Assembly: GCF_042432495.1 (NCBI RefSeq)
Contig: NZ_JBHLXC010000002.1
Span: forward strand, 1,116,001 to 1,180,000
DNA from: Pseudochelatococcus lubricantis
Lineage (GTDB): Bacteria; Pseudomonadota; Alphaproteobacteria; Rhizobiales; Beijerinckiaceae
DNA length: 64,000 bases
Direction: 5' to 3'
In this document: positions 9,501 through 17,067 of the stretch, one piece after another
Numbering within the stretch: position 1 is the first letter of the stretch
Layout: each line of letters begins with the position of its first letter
Translations under genes and position numbers: made by a program
The notes under the pieces: generated by a model
Told to the model about the DNA's origin: nothing
The model's database searches: none
Seen by the model: only the letters and a program-made list of their open reading frames with translations

Positions 9501-10895
9501 CAGGGGCGCGTGACCACGGATTCGACCATCCGGGCGCAGAACGACGTCACGCTGCGTGTGCAGGGCTCGGCGCCGCTCGGCGACGGCAACCTCGACCTCG
9601 CCGTGACCGGGCCGATCGACCTCGGCATCGCCAACACCATCCTTTCGGCGAGCGGCCAGACGCTGACGGGCCGGGCGAACATCGACCTGCGTCTGCGCGG
9701 CACCACGGCGGCGCCGGCGGTTGGCGGCACGGTGCGCGTCGCCGGCGGGCAGTTCTCGGACCCGGTGCAGGGGCTGTTCTTCGACAACATCCAGGCGGTG
9801 GTGACGGGCAGCGAGCGCGAACTTGTGATCACCAGCCTCTCCGCCCGCACCCGCAACGGCGGCACAGTGAACGGCGCCGGGCGCGTGGCCGTCGATCCGG
9901 CCGCGGGCTTCCCGGGTAACATCACGATCAAGGCGAACAAGGCGCAGCTCGTGTCGAGCGAGATGGTCAACATGGTCTCGAACCTCGACCTCGCCATCAC
10001 CGGGCCGCTAGCCCACTCGCCGAAGCTGGCGGGCGCGATCAACGTCGACAACCTGCAGATCACGATTCCCAACCGCTTTCCGCTGTCGCTCGCGCCCATC
10101 GAGGTGCAGCACGTGCATCCGCCGCCGCGTGTACGGGCGCGCATCGAACGGCAGGAGGCCGCGGCCGCGCAGGCGGCAGCGTCGAAACCCTTCGTGCTGG
10201 GACTCGACGTGGCGATCAATGCGCCCTCCCGGGTCTTCGTGCGCGGGCAGGGCATCAACGCGGAACTCGGCGGAACGCTCCGGGTGCGCGGCGACAGCGG
10301 CGCGCCGATGATCGACGGCGGCTTCCAGATGCGGCGCGGCACGCTCGCCGTGGTCGGCCGCACGCTGACCTTCTCGCGCGGGGAGGTGTCGTTCGTGGGG
10401 GGCAGCCTCGATCCGACGCTCGATTTCCTCGCGGAGGCGCCCGCCTCCGACGTCACGGCGCAGATCGGAGTCTCGGGTTATGCGTCCAATCCGAAGATCT
10501 CGATCTCGTCGCAGCCGGAACTGCCGCGCGACGAGGTGTTCGCACGGCTGCTGTTCGGACGGCCGGTTACGCGGCTCTCGACCTCGCAGACCATCCGGCT
10601 GGCGCAGGCCATCGCGCAGCTCACCGGCGTGGGCGGCGGCGATGCGCTGGGAAGCCTCGGACGGTCGCTGGGCGTTGATTCGGTGGACGTCGGCGCGGAC
10701 GACTCAGGCAATGTCGACGTGGGCATCGGCAAGCGGATCAACGACAATATATATCTCGGCATCAAGCAGGGGGCGACGCCGGCGTCGAGCCGCGTGACGG
10801 TGGACGTGAACATCACCGACCACATCAAGCTGCAGGGCGAGGCCGGTGCGGAAGGAGCGGGTTCGGTCGGCATCGGCATGGAGTGGGACTACTGA
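6543..10895 (+). CDS. tamB: TamB translocation/assembly module protein (AsmA-like, DUF490)
   Basis: Very long (1450-residue) periplasm-spanning protein with one N-terminal membrane anchor near residues 20-40. A long stretch of beta-helical repeats typical of AsmA-like bridge proteins follows, then the conserved C-terminal DUF490 domain (roughly the last 350 residues). TamB forms a hydrophobic groove between inner membrane and TamA, and recent family work ties it to phospholipid transport to the outer membrane. It starts on TTG overlapping the tamA stop codon; no in-frame ATG is closer, so this coupled start is the most economical. The protein ends in a beta-signal-like EWDY tail. Confidence 0.92.
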   Translation: MNDDNGYRRGHIRRTRGKLGLAGLLLRLTGGVAVAAVGGFFFMTRTDTGRAALVDIIESVANGPDLSLSIGRLEGAVPFDMTVRDVKVGDGTGVWLDVDRARLAWSPLALLSGVLDISVVEADKVAVARAPASSGAAAAETPPAGGGLPQLPFGIRLNELKVGEVALGPALFGQAASLAVKGSAELVDLKQGLNVDLAVDRIDGQEGRITGRFGYAPEGEVLTLDVLAQEPAGGIVSQVAGVPDLPPLSFAAKGAGPLDDWQGQLRLDLAGKAGANGEIAVKRQDAGRVLTAAIDADIAALLPQTVAPLASGRSALAVTARFDDDGKIAVTQAKLTSAAAALTAQGSFDPATEAVSGSARVTAGPPLVFAHLAPVSWSGATLDVNVGGTLSALDATAEIAAGDLAATGYRARQVKIAAHVLGKGPVADEATRFDLTVDGDIAGIATPDAALTQALGGAAKLAVRGSADRTLVAKIDSAHLALAPLSLRFAGIVDPDEIIGKVALEKADLAALRAFAGPELAGRARLDADVDVAFDLSRLSVTLDGAAEGLRTGVAQADGLTGGKLTLAGGVERGEDGSFGFKALKVDGAHVNLSANGSATQSKADVVAKLSLPDLAKVDSQLQGRGDITVALTGNLDKLDGKATVSVPQARAMGRPIEALKLDVDAKDLLGAVSGTLALGGSVDGKAARGTGRFARARDGAARVDDLDIALGSVSVKGAVALNAAQLATGRVNVVAGNLGDLGPLLLTELGGRVNLQADLAAVNGGQNARVSGGIDQFAGFGASLRSARIDASGRDLLRRPVFDARIDVTEAIASGVAVPRATITATGTGQASDVRIDGVVQGSDVNAAARVALGEATSITISQARVSRGRQRLDVAPNARIDLSGGTVRIAGLEVRSGSGRLRVAGDAGERLNINTTIQNFPLAVAELFAPDLGLAGTVSGDANVTGAAARPDGRYRLNVAGLTLPAMSNAGVRPLAIAASGTLGQGRVTTDSTIRAQNDVTLRVQGSAPLGDGNLDLAVTGPIDLGIANTILSASGQTLTGRANIDLRLRGTTAAPAVGGTVRVAGGQFSDPVQGLFFDNIQAVVTGSERELVITSLSARTRNGGTVNGAGRVAVDPAAGFPGNITIKANKAQLVSSEMVNMVSNLDLAITGPLAHSPKLAGAINVDNLQITIPNRFPLSLAPIEVQHVHPPPRVRARIERQEAAAAQAAASKPFVLGLDVAINAPSRVFVRGQGINAELGGTLRVRGDSGAPMIDGGFQMRRGTLAVVGRTLTFSRGEVSFVGGSLDPTLDFLAEAPASDVTAQIGVSGYASNPKISISSQPELPRDEVFARLLFGRPVTRLSTSQTIRLAQAIAQLTGVGGGDALGSLGRSLGVDSVDVGADDSGNVDVGIGKRINDNIYLGIKQGATPASSRVTVDVNITDHIKLQGEAGAEGAGSVGIGMEWDY

Positions 10896-10986
10896 CAGCC
10901 GTCTCCGGCACGCAGGCACGTCGCGGCACGGTGAGGACCGTCCCGCGACGCTTTCTTCCCCGCGTCTCTCTTCCGCGGCCCGCACG

Positions 10987-11217
10987 TCAGGCGGCGCGGT
11001 TGGTGCGCAGTTCCCAGAGCGTGGCGATGCGGGACGGCAGCAGCGTCGTGCCGCTTTCGGTGCGGATCCACGCAATCTCCCGGTTGGCGTTGTGATGCGT
11101 CATCGCGAAGGCGACGGCGTCTTCCAACGTGGGGAAATCGATCGCGTGCTCGGGCCGGGCGTGGCGGCCGGGTGACCAGTACTGCAGGCGGGCGGGTTTT
11201 AGCAGATCATCGTGCAT
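10987..11217 (-). CDS. Small conserved-looking protein of unknown function, EcfG-type promoter
   Basis: A 76-residue soluble protein that I cannot assign to a named family. It is basic and contains a central EHAIDFPTLEDAVAFAMTHH segment followed by a short sheet-like stretch (AWIRTESGTTLLP). The start ATG at 11217 has a strong AGGAGA ribosome site 7 bases upstream; the longer frame to 11292 has no such site. A GGAAC-N16-CGTT element 37 bases upstream suggests general-stress control. It has no signal peptide or membrane helix. The gene is a single transcription unit between tamB (convergent) and nuoA (divergent). Confidence 0.78.
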   Translation of the reverse strand: MHDDLLKPARLQYWSPGRHARPEHAIDFPTLEDAVAFAMTHHNANREIAWIRTESGTTLLPSRIATLWELRTNRAA

Positions 11218-11253
11218 GACATATCTCCTGACATATCCCTGCGTTAAAACCAT

Positions 11254-11278
11254 AACGCTTGAAATGGCAGAACGTTCC
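11254..11278 (-). promoter_or_regulatory. Candidate sigma-EcfG (general stress) promoter for the 76-aa gene
   Basis: On the minus strand GGAAC (11278-11274) and CGTT (11257-11254) are separated by exactly 16 bp, which is the alphaproteobacterial EcfG consensus. The expected transcription start near 11247 would give a leader of about 30 bases ending in a good ribosome site. Match and position are seen directly; EcfG use is inferred. Confidence 0.7.
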
Positions 11279-11354
11279 GTGTCGTAGGACACTTCGTCAC
11301 CTTAGCCTAAAGTCGTAGGGCAAGCAAAAACAAGGGTGAAGGTCGCCGGGGGTA

Positions 11355-11382
11355 CTTGCGTCGTGGCGGAGCGTGCGATAAG
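11355..11382 (+). promoter_or_regulatory. Tentative promoter of the nuo operon
   Basis: CTTGCG (11355-11360) and GATAAG (11377-11382) with a 16-bp spacer resemble a housekeeping-sigma promoter. The rest of the 327-bp gap (11218-11544) holds no gene; a 5-bp-arm hairpin (GTGTC/GACAC) lies near 11280. The match is weak and other positions are possible. Confidence 0.25.
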
Positions 11383-11544
11383 CCTTCGTCGCACATGCGA
11401 ACCGGTCTAAGGCGGGGAATTTTTCAGGTTTTCCTGTAGTTTCCGCCGGAATGTTTCTGGATACGGCTCGCGCGCTCAGGCTCATGTTTCGTGAGCCACC
11501 GCCTCGTCCGGTTTTCCGGAAGGGGGATGCCGTTGGAGGATCGA

Positions 11545-11910
11545 ATGCAGGATTTGCTGTCGGACTATCTGCCGCTGGTCATTTTCCTGGGGGTTTCGCT
11601 GGTGATCGGCCTTGCGCTGCTCGTGTCCCCGTTCCTCCTCGCCTACAAGAATCCCGATCCGGAAAAACTGTCGGCCTACGAATGCGGCTTCAACGCCTTC
11701 GATGACGCGCGCATGAAGTTCGATGTCCGCTTCTATCTGGTGGCCATCCTGTTCATCATCTTCGATCTGGAAGTGGCGTTCCTGTTCCCGTGGGCGATCA
11801 CGTTCGGGGAACTTGGCTGGCTCGGCTTCTGGTCGATGATGGCGTTCCTCGGCGTGCTCACCGTCGGCTTCGTCTATGAATGGAAGAAGGGAGCCCTCGA
11901 ATGGGATTGA
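11545..11910 (+). CDS. nuoA: NADH-quinone oxidoreductase subunit A
   Basis: First gene of the complex I operon. The 121-residue inner-membrane subunit has three helices and the conserved loop ECGFxxFDDARMKFDVRFYLVAILFIIFDLE (key residues Cys, Asp, Arg), which helps shape the quinone chamber. The start ATG at 11545 has GGAGGA at 11535-11540 and gives the usual family length; the frame is open upstream to 11491. The last codons overlap the nuoB start, as is common in this operon. Confidence 0.96.
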   Translation: MQDLLSDYLPLVIFLGVSLVIGLALLVSPFLLAYKNPDPEKLSAYECGFNAFDDARMKFDVRFYLVAILFIIFDLEVAFLFPWAITFGELGWLGFWSMMAFLGVLTVGFVYEWKKGALEWD

Positions 11911-12512
11911 TCGGACAACCCGGCGGTCCGGCGGCAGGGGCGAGCGCGCCCGGCACGCTGGTGGCTCCCGCGCCGCGTGGCATCATCGACCCGAACACGG
12001 GCAAGCCCGTCGGTGCGAACGACCCGTTCTTCACCGGCATCAACGATGAACTGGCCGACAAGGGCTTCATCGTCACCGCGACGGACGAGCTGATCAACTG
12101 GGCGCGCACCGGCTCGCTGATGTGGATGACCTTCGGCCTTGCCTGCTGCGCCGTGGAGATGATGCAGGTGTCGATGCCGCGTTACGACGTGGAGCGCTTC
12201 GGCTTCGCGCCGCGCGGCAGCCCGCGCCAGTCGGACGTGATGATCGTCGCCGGCACGCTGACCAACAAAATGGCGCCCGCCTTGCGCAAGGTCTATGACC
12301 AGATGCCCGAACCGCGCTACGTGATCTCGATGGGGTCGTGTGCGAACGGTGGCGGCTACTACCATTATTCTTATTCCGTGGTGCGCGGCTGCGACCGCGT
12401 GGTGCCGGTCGACATCTACGTGCCGGGTTGTCCGCCGACAGCAGAGGCGCTGCTCTACGGCGTGCTGCTTCTGCAGAAGAAGATCCGTCGCGTCGGCACG
12501 ATCGAGCGCTAG
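11901..12512 (+). CDS. nuoB: NADH-quinone oxidoreductase subunit B (cluster N2 subunit)
   Basis: Peripheral-arm subunit holding the terminal [4Fe-4S] cluster N2 next to the quinone site. All four ligands are visible: Cys82 and Cys83 (ACCAVE), Cys147 (GSCANGG) and Cys177 (VPGCPP). An N-terminal extension of about 50 residues rich in Gly/Ala/Pro precedes the conserved core, as in other alphaproteobacteria. The ATG at 11901 lies inside the end of nuoA, giving translational coupling. Confidence 0.97.
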   Translation: MGLIGQPGGPAAGASAPGTLVAPAPRGIIDPNTGKPVGANDPFFTGINDELADKGFIVTATDELINWARTGSLMWMTFGLACCAVEMMQVSMPRYDVERFGFAPRGSPRQSDVMIVAGTLTNKMAPALRKVYDQMPEPRYVISMGSCANGGGYYHYSYSVVRGCDRVVPVDIYVPGCPPTAEALLYGVLLLQKKIRRVGTIER

Positions 12513-12527
12513 GGGAGGGCTGTCGCG

Positions 12528-13181
12528 ATGAGCGCAGATACCGAGGACAAGGTGCAGGAGGCGGGGCCACTGCTCTCCCCGCTGGAGCAGCATGCGGCTG
12601 CTATTGCCGCTGCGCTTCCCGACGCGGTGACGGGCACGCTCGTCGCCTACGGCGAGCTGACGGTGCTGGCGAAGCGCGAAGCCATTGTCGCGGTGCTGAC
12701 TTTCCTGCGCGACGATCCGGCGAACCTCTACATCAATTTTACCGATATCTGCGGCGTGGACTATCCCGACCGCGACGAGCGCTTCGATATCGTCTATCAC
12801 CTGCTGTCGCCGCGCCATAACCGGCGAATCAGGGTGAAGGTGCAGACGGACGAGTTCTCGCCGGTTCCCAGCGCCGTGGGCGTGTTTCCCGCCGCCGACT
12901 GGTACGAGCGCGAGACCTACGATCTCTACGGCGTGCTGTTCGCGGATCATCCGGACCTGCGCCGCCTGCTGACGGACTATGGTTTCGAGGGGCACCCCCT
13001 GCGCAAGGATTTTCCGCTCACCGGTTACGTCGAGGTGCGCTACGACGACGAGAAGAAGCGCGTCGTCTACGAGCCCGTGAAGCTGGTGCAGGAGTTCCGG
13101 ACCTTCGACTTCCTGTCGCCGTGGGAAGGGCCGGACTATGTGCTGCCGGGCGACGAAAAGGCGGGAGGCAAGCCGTCATGA
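12528..13181 (+). CDS. nuoC: NADH-quinone oxidoreductase subunit C (30 kDa)
   Basis: Peripheral-arm subunit that bridges NuoD and NuoB/I; it has no cofactor. The 217-residue product shows the family signature ERETYDLYGVLFADHPDLRRLLTDYGFEGHPLRKDFP (key residues Glu, Tyr, Asp, Gly). A ribosome site GGGGAGGG is present at 12513-12518. NuoC and NuoD are separate here, unlike the fused form in enterobacteria. Its stop codon overlaps the start of the inserted GFA gene (ATGA). Confidence 0.96.
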   Translation: MSADTEDKVQEAGPLLSPLEQHAAAIAAALPDAVTGTLVAYGELTVLAKREAIVAVLTFLRDDPANLYINFTDICGVDYPDRDERFDIVYHLLSPRHNRRIRVKVQTDEFSPVPSAVGVFPAADWYERETYDLYGVLFADHPDLRRLLTDYGFEGHPLRKDFPLTGYVEVRYDDEKKRVVYEPVKLVQEFRTFDFLSPWEGPDYVLPGDEKAGGKPS

Positions 13182-13612
13182 GTCACGCTGTCCTGAATGC
13201 CCGGTGCCTGTGCGGCGCGGTTGAGTTCACGGCCGTGCCGGAGAACGACGAGGCGGGCGTCTGTCATTGTTCGATGTGCCAGCGCTGGTCGGGCGGCATC
13301 TGGTTCGCACGCCGCTGCGGCGAACTCACGATGGTGAAGGGCGACGCCCTCGGCATCTACGATTCGTCGGAGTGGGGCGAGCGCGGCTTCTGCCGCGAAT
13401 GCGGCTCGTCCCTGTTCTGGCGGCAGAAAGACGGCGCCCATAACGCGGTCGCGGTGGCGGCTTTCGGCGAACATGACGGCGTGCGGCTGACGAGCGAGAT
13501 ATTCTACGACGTGAAGCCGGATTATTACGCCCTCGCGAACGAGACGGAGAAGATGACGGAAGCGGAAACGATCGCTTTCTTCACGGGCGGTCAGGACGGA
13601 AATCATGGCTGA
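13178..13612 (+). CDS. GFA/CENP-V family zinc protein inside the nuo operon
   Basis: A 144-residue protein with the glutathione-dependent formaldehyde-activating (GFA) fold. The zinc-ligand pattern is complete: Cys10/Cys12 (CLC), Cys29/Cys31/Cys34 (CHCSMC) and Cys72/Cys75 (CREC). Family members bind thiol adducts or zinc; true S-hydroxymethylglutathione synthase activity is disputed and I do not claim it. It overlaps nuoC by four bases and nuoD by eight, so it is firmly translated within the complex I operon. It is not a known complex I subunit; a thiol or aldehyde protective role near the operon is only a guess. Confidence 0.88.
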   Translation: MSHAVLNARCLCGAVEFTAVPENDEAGVCHCSMCQRWSGGIWFARRCGELTMVKGDALGIYDSSEWGERGFCRECGSSLFWRQKDGAHNAVAVAAFGEHDGVRLTSEIFYDVKPDYYALANETEKMTEAETIAFFTGGQDGNHG

Positions 13613-14795
13613 GGCGGACGTTCGCACCTTCAACATCAACTTCGGCCCGCAGCACCCGGCGGCGCACGGCGTGCTGCGGCTCGTGCTGGAGCTTGACGGC
13701 GAGGTCGTGGAGAGGGTCGATCCGCATATCGGCCTGCTGCATCGCGGCACCGAGAAGCTGATCGAGTACAAGACCTACCTGCAGGCGACGCCTTATTTCG
13801 ACCGGCTCGATTACGTTGCGCCGATGAATCAGGAGCACGCCTTCGTGCTCGCGGTTGAGAAACTCCTCGGCATCGAGGTGCCGCGCCGCGGCCAGCTCAT
13901 CCGGGTACTGTATTCCGAGATCGGCCGCATTCTGGCGCATCTGCTGAACTTCACCACGCAGGCGATGGACGTCGGCGCCCTCACCCCGCCGCTGTGGGGG
14001 TTCGAGGAGCGCGAGAAGCTGATGATCTTCTACGAGCGGGCCTGTGGCGCGCGTCTCCACGCCAACTATTTCCGCCCCGGCGGCGTGCATCAGGATCTCC
14101 CGCTCGATCTCATCGACGATATCGAGGCATTCTGCGATCCGTTCCTGAAGGTCTGCGACGATCTCGAAGACCTCGTGCTCCCCAACCGCATTTTCAAGCA
14201 GCGCAACGTCGATATCGGCGTCGTATCGCTGGAGGACTGCTGGGCGTGGGGCTTCTCGGGCGTGATGGTGCGCGGCTCGGGCGCGGCTTGGGACCTGCGC
14301 CGGGCGCAGCCCTATGAATGCTACGAGGAGATGGAGTTCGACATCCCCGTCGGCAAGAACGGCGACTGCTATGACCGGCAGGTGATCCGCATGGAGGAGA
14401 TGCGCCAGTCCGTGCGCATCATGCGCCAGTGCATCGCCAAGCTGCGCGAGCCGGCCGGGCAGGGGCCCGTGTCCAGCGCGGACCACAAGGTGGTGGCGCC
14501 CAAGCGCGGCGAGATGAAGCGCTCGATGGAAGCGCTCATCCATCATTTCAAGCTGTTCACGGAAGGCTTCCACGTGCCCGCCGGCGATGTCTACGCGGCG
14601 GTTGAAGCGCCGAAGGGCGAGTTCGGCGTCTATCTGGTGGCGGACGGCACCAACAAGCCTTACCGCTGCAAGATCCGCGCGCCGGGCTTCGCGCATCTGC
14701 AAGCCATGGATTTCCTGTGCAAGGGCCACATGCTGGCCGATGTCTCGGCAATCCTCGGTTCGATCGATATCGTGTTCGGTGAGGTGGATCGCTGA
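13605..14795 (+). CDS. nuoD: NADH-quinone oxidoreductase subunit D (49 kDa)
   Basis: Core peripheral subunit of 396 residues, homologous to the large subunit of [NiFe] hydrogenases, which forms the quinone-binding cavity with NuoB. The N-terminal FGPQHPAAHGVLR motif contains the His that lines the quinone site. DPHIGLLHRGTEKLIE and the C-terminal SxxxDxVxGxVDR end (FGEVDR) are characteristic. It starts on ATG inside the end of the GFA gene. Confidence 0.97.
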   Translation: MAEADVRTFNINFGPQHPAAHGVLRLVLELDGEVVERVDPHIGLLHRGTEKLIEYKTYLQATPYFDRLDYVAPMNQEHAFVLAVEKLLGIEVPRRGQLIRVLYSEIGRILAHLLNFTTQAMDVGALTPPLWGFEEREKLMIFYERACGARLHANYFRPGGVHQDLPLDLIDDIEAFCDPFLKVCDDLEDLVLPNRIFKQRNVDIGVVSLEDCWAWGFSGVMVRGSGAAWDLRRAQPYECYEEMEFDIPVGKNGDCYDRQVIRMEEMRQSVRIMRQCIAKLREPAGQGPVSSADHKVVAPKRGEMKRSMEALIHHFKLFTEGFHVPAGDVYAAVEAPKGEFGVYLVADGTNKPYRCKIRAPGFAHLQAMDFLCKGHMLADVSAILGSIDIVFGEVDR

Positions 14796-14828
14796 GTTTC
14801 TCACGCGATCAAGGAAGTGGGTGACGGT

Positions 14829-15749
14829 ATGTCCGTTCGCAGGCTAGCGCCAAAGGAAATTCAGCCGGAAGGCTTTGCCTTCACGCCGGAGAATACGGCT
14901 TGGGCTGAGCGGATCATCGCCAAGTACCCGGAGGGGCGTCAGGCCTCGGCCGTGATCTCGCTGCTGTGGAAGGCGCAGGAGCAGGGTGGTGGCTGGGTTT
15001 CCGAGCCGGCGATCCGCACCATCGCCGACCTGCTGAAGATGCCGTACATCCGGGTGCTGGAGGTCGCTACCTTCTACACCATGTTCAACCTGCAGCCGGT
15101 CGGGCGCTATTTCATCCAGTTCTGCGGCACGACGCCGTGCCGGCTGCGCGGCGCGCAGGACATTCAGGACGTGCTGGAACAGCGTGTCGGCCATCAGGGG
15201 CACGTCACCGAGGACGGGCTGTTCTCGTGGCTGGAGGTGGAATGCCTCGGCGCCTGCTGCAACGCGCCGATGGTGCAGATCAACAACGACTACTACGAGG
15301 ATCTGACGCCGGAGAGCTTCAACAAGCTGCTCGACGATCTCGCTGCGGGCCGTCCGGTGAAGCCCGGGCCGCAGAACGGGCGCGTGGCCTCCGAGCCGCT
15401 GAATGCGATTAATACGCTGCTTGAGCCGTCGCTCTACGACGGCTCGGTGGTGGGTAGCTGGCGCAAGCGCTTCGAGGAAGAGGAGGCGCGCGCGCGCGCC
15501 GAGGCCGCGGCCAAGGCGGCGGAGGAAAAGGCGGCCGCCGAGAAGGCAGCTCTTGCCGAGCGCGAGGCGGCGGTGCCGGAGCCGGCCAAGCCCGCGACGA
15601 CGCGCGCCGGCGAGCAGGTGGCGGATACGCCGGCTCACCGTGTGGCCGAGGGCAAGGAACCGATCAAGCCCGAGAGCCAGCAGGCTGCAGCTCCCGATAC
15701 GGCGCCGAAAGCCGCGGACCGTGCGGCCGATGACAAGACGAAAGGGTGA
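14829..15749 (+). CDS. nuoE: NADH-quinone oxidoreductase subunit E (24 kDa) with long charged tail
   Basis: Peripheral-arm subunit carrying [2Fe-2S] cluster N1a beside the NADH site of NuoF. The thioredoxin-like domain with CGTTPC and CLGACC ligand motifs fills roughly residues 10-175. The product is 306 residues, much longer than the roughly 160-240 usual in the family. The extra C-terminal 110 residues are Ala/Glu/Lys-rich, first a predicted coiled coil, then a disordered Pro/Ala segment. The ATG at 14829 is preferred over the GTG at 14817, which lies inside the AAGGAAG ribosome site. The stop overlaps a GTGA at the nuoF junction. Confidence 0.95.
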   Translation: MSVRRLAPKEIQPEGFAFTPENTAWAERIIAKYPEGRQASAVISLLWKAQEQGGGWVSEPAIRTIADLLKMPYIRVLEVATFYTMFNLQPVGRYFIQFCGTTPCRLRGAQDIQDVLEQRVGHQGHVTEDGLFSWLEVECLGACCNAPMVQINNDYYEDLTPESFNKLLDDLAAGRPVKPGPQNGRVASEPLNAINTLLEPSLYDGSVVGSWRKRFEEEEARARAEAAAKAAEEKAAAEKAALAEREAAVPEPAKPATTRAGEQVADTPAHRVAEGKEPIKPESQQAAAPDTAPKAADRAADDKTKG

Positions 15750-15754
15750 GCGCG

Positions 15755-17056
15755 ATGTTGGCTGACAGGGATCGCATCTTCACCAACCTTTACGGCCGCC
15801 ATAGCCCGGGCCTGACGGAAGCGCTGAAGCGCGGCAACTGGGACGGCACGAAGTTCCTGCTGGAAAAGGGCCGTGACTGGATCATCAACGAGATGAAGGC
15901 GTCGGGCCTGCGCGGGCGCGGCGGCGCCGGCTTCTCGACCGGCCTCAAATGGTCGTTCATGCCGAAGAAGTCGGACGGCAGGCCACATTATCTCGTCGTG
16001 AACGCCGACGAGTCTGAGCCCGGCACCTGCAAGGACCGCGAGATCCTGCGCCACGATCCGCATCTGCTGATCGAGGGCTGCATGATTGCGTCCTTCGCCA
16101 TGGGTGCCCACGCTGCCTATGTCTATCTGCGCGGCGAATATATCGCGGAGCGCATCGCGCTGCAGAAGGCCGTCGACGAGGCTTACGAGGCCAAGCTCGT
16201 GGGCAAGGATAACATCCACGGCTATCCCTTTGATATTTATGTTCATCACGGTGCGGGTGCCTATATCTGCGGCGAGGAGACTGCGCTGCTCGAAAGCCTT
16301 GAGGGCAAGAAGGGCATGCCACGCCTCAAGCCGCCGTTCCCGGCCAACATGGGGCTCTATGGCTGCCCGACGACGGTCAACAACGTCGAGTCGATCGCAG
16401 TTGCTGGCACCATCCTGCGCCGGGGCGCGGCGTGGTTCTCGGGCATCGGGCGGCCGAACAACGCGGGCACGAAGCTCTTCTGCGTGTCGGGGCACGTGAA
16501 CACGCCCTGCAACGTGGAAGAGGCGATGGGCCTCACGTTCCGCGAGCTGATCGACCGCCATTGCGGCGGCATCCGGGGCGGCTGGGATAACCTGCTCGCC
16601 GTCATCCCCGGCGGCGTCTCGGTGCCGCTCGTGCCGGCCGAGCAGATCATCGACGCGCCGATGGACTTCGATACGCTGCGTGCCATGAAGACCGGTCTCG
16701 GCACGGCGGCGGTGGTCGTGATGGACAAGTCGACCGACGTCGTGCGGGCGATCGCTCGCATCTCGGCGTTCTACAAGCACGAGAGCTGCGGCCAGTGCAC
16801 CCCTTGCCGTGAGGGCACGGGCTGGATGTGGCGCGTGATTTCGCGCATGGCCGAGGGCAGGGCGCAGAAGCGCGAGATCGACCTGCTGCTCGACGTGACG
16901 ACGCGCGTCGAAGGCCACACGATCTGCGCGCTGGGCGATGCAGCGGCGTGGCCCATCCAGGGATTGATCCGGCATTTCCGCCACGAGATCGAGAAGCGCA
17001 TCGACGATTATGCGGCCAATCCGCATGGCGAGCCGGTGCTGGTGGCGGCGGAATAA
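15755..17056 (+). CDS. nuoF: NADH-quinone oxidoreductase subunit F (51 kDa, NADH/FMN site)
   Basis: Binds NADH and FMN and carries [4Fe-4S] cluster N3; electrons enter complex I here. The FMN loop GLRGRGGAGFxTGxKW, the NADH-site motif GAGAYICGEETALLESLEG and the cluster ligands ESCGQCTPCREG are all present. The start at the ATG 15755 gives an MLADRDRIF N-terminus, the form usual in alphaproteobacteria. A GTG at 15746 overlapping the nuoE stop is an alternative. Length 433 residues is normal. Confidence 0.96.
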   Translation: MLADRDRIFTNLYGRHSPGLTEALKRGNWDGTKFLLEKGRDWIINEMKASGLRGRGGAGFSTGLKWSFMPKKSDGRPHYLVVNADESEPGTCKDREILRHDPHLLIEGCMIASFAMGAHAAYVYLRGEYIAERIALQKAVDEAYEAKLVGKDNIHGYPFDIYVHHGAGAYICGEETALLESLEGKKGMPRLKPPFPANMGLYGCPTTVNNVESIAVAGTILRRGAAWFSGIGRPNNAGTKLFCVSGHVNTPCNVEEAMGLTFRELIDRHCGGIRGGWDNLLAVIPGGVSVPLVPAEQIIDAPMDFDTLRAMKTGLGTAAVVVMDKSTDVVRAIARISAFYKHESCGQCTPCREGTGWMWRVISRMAEGRAQKREIDLLLDVTTRVEGHTICALGDAAAWPIQGLIRHFRHEIEKRIDDYAANPHGEPVLVAAE

Positions 17057-17067
17057 GGGAAAGGTCG

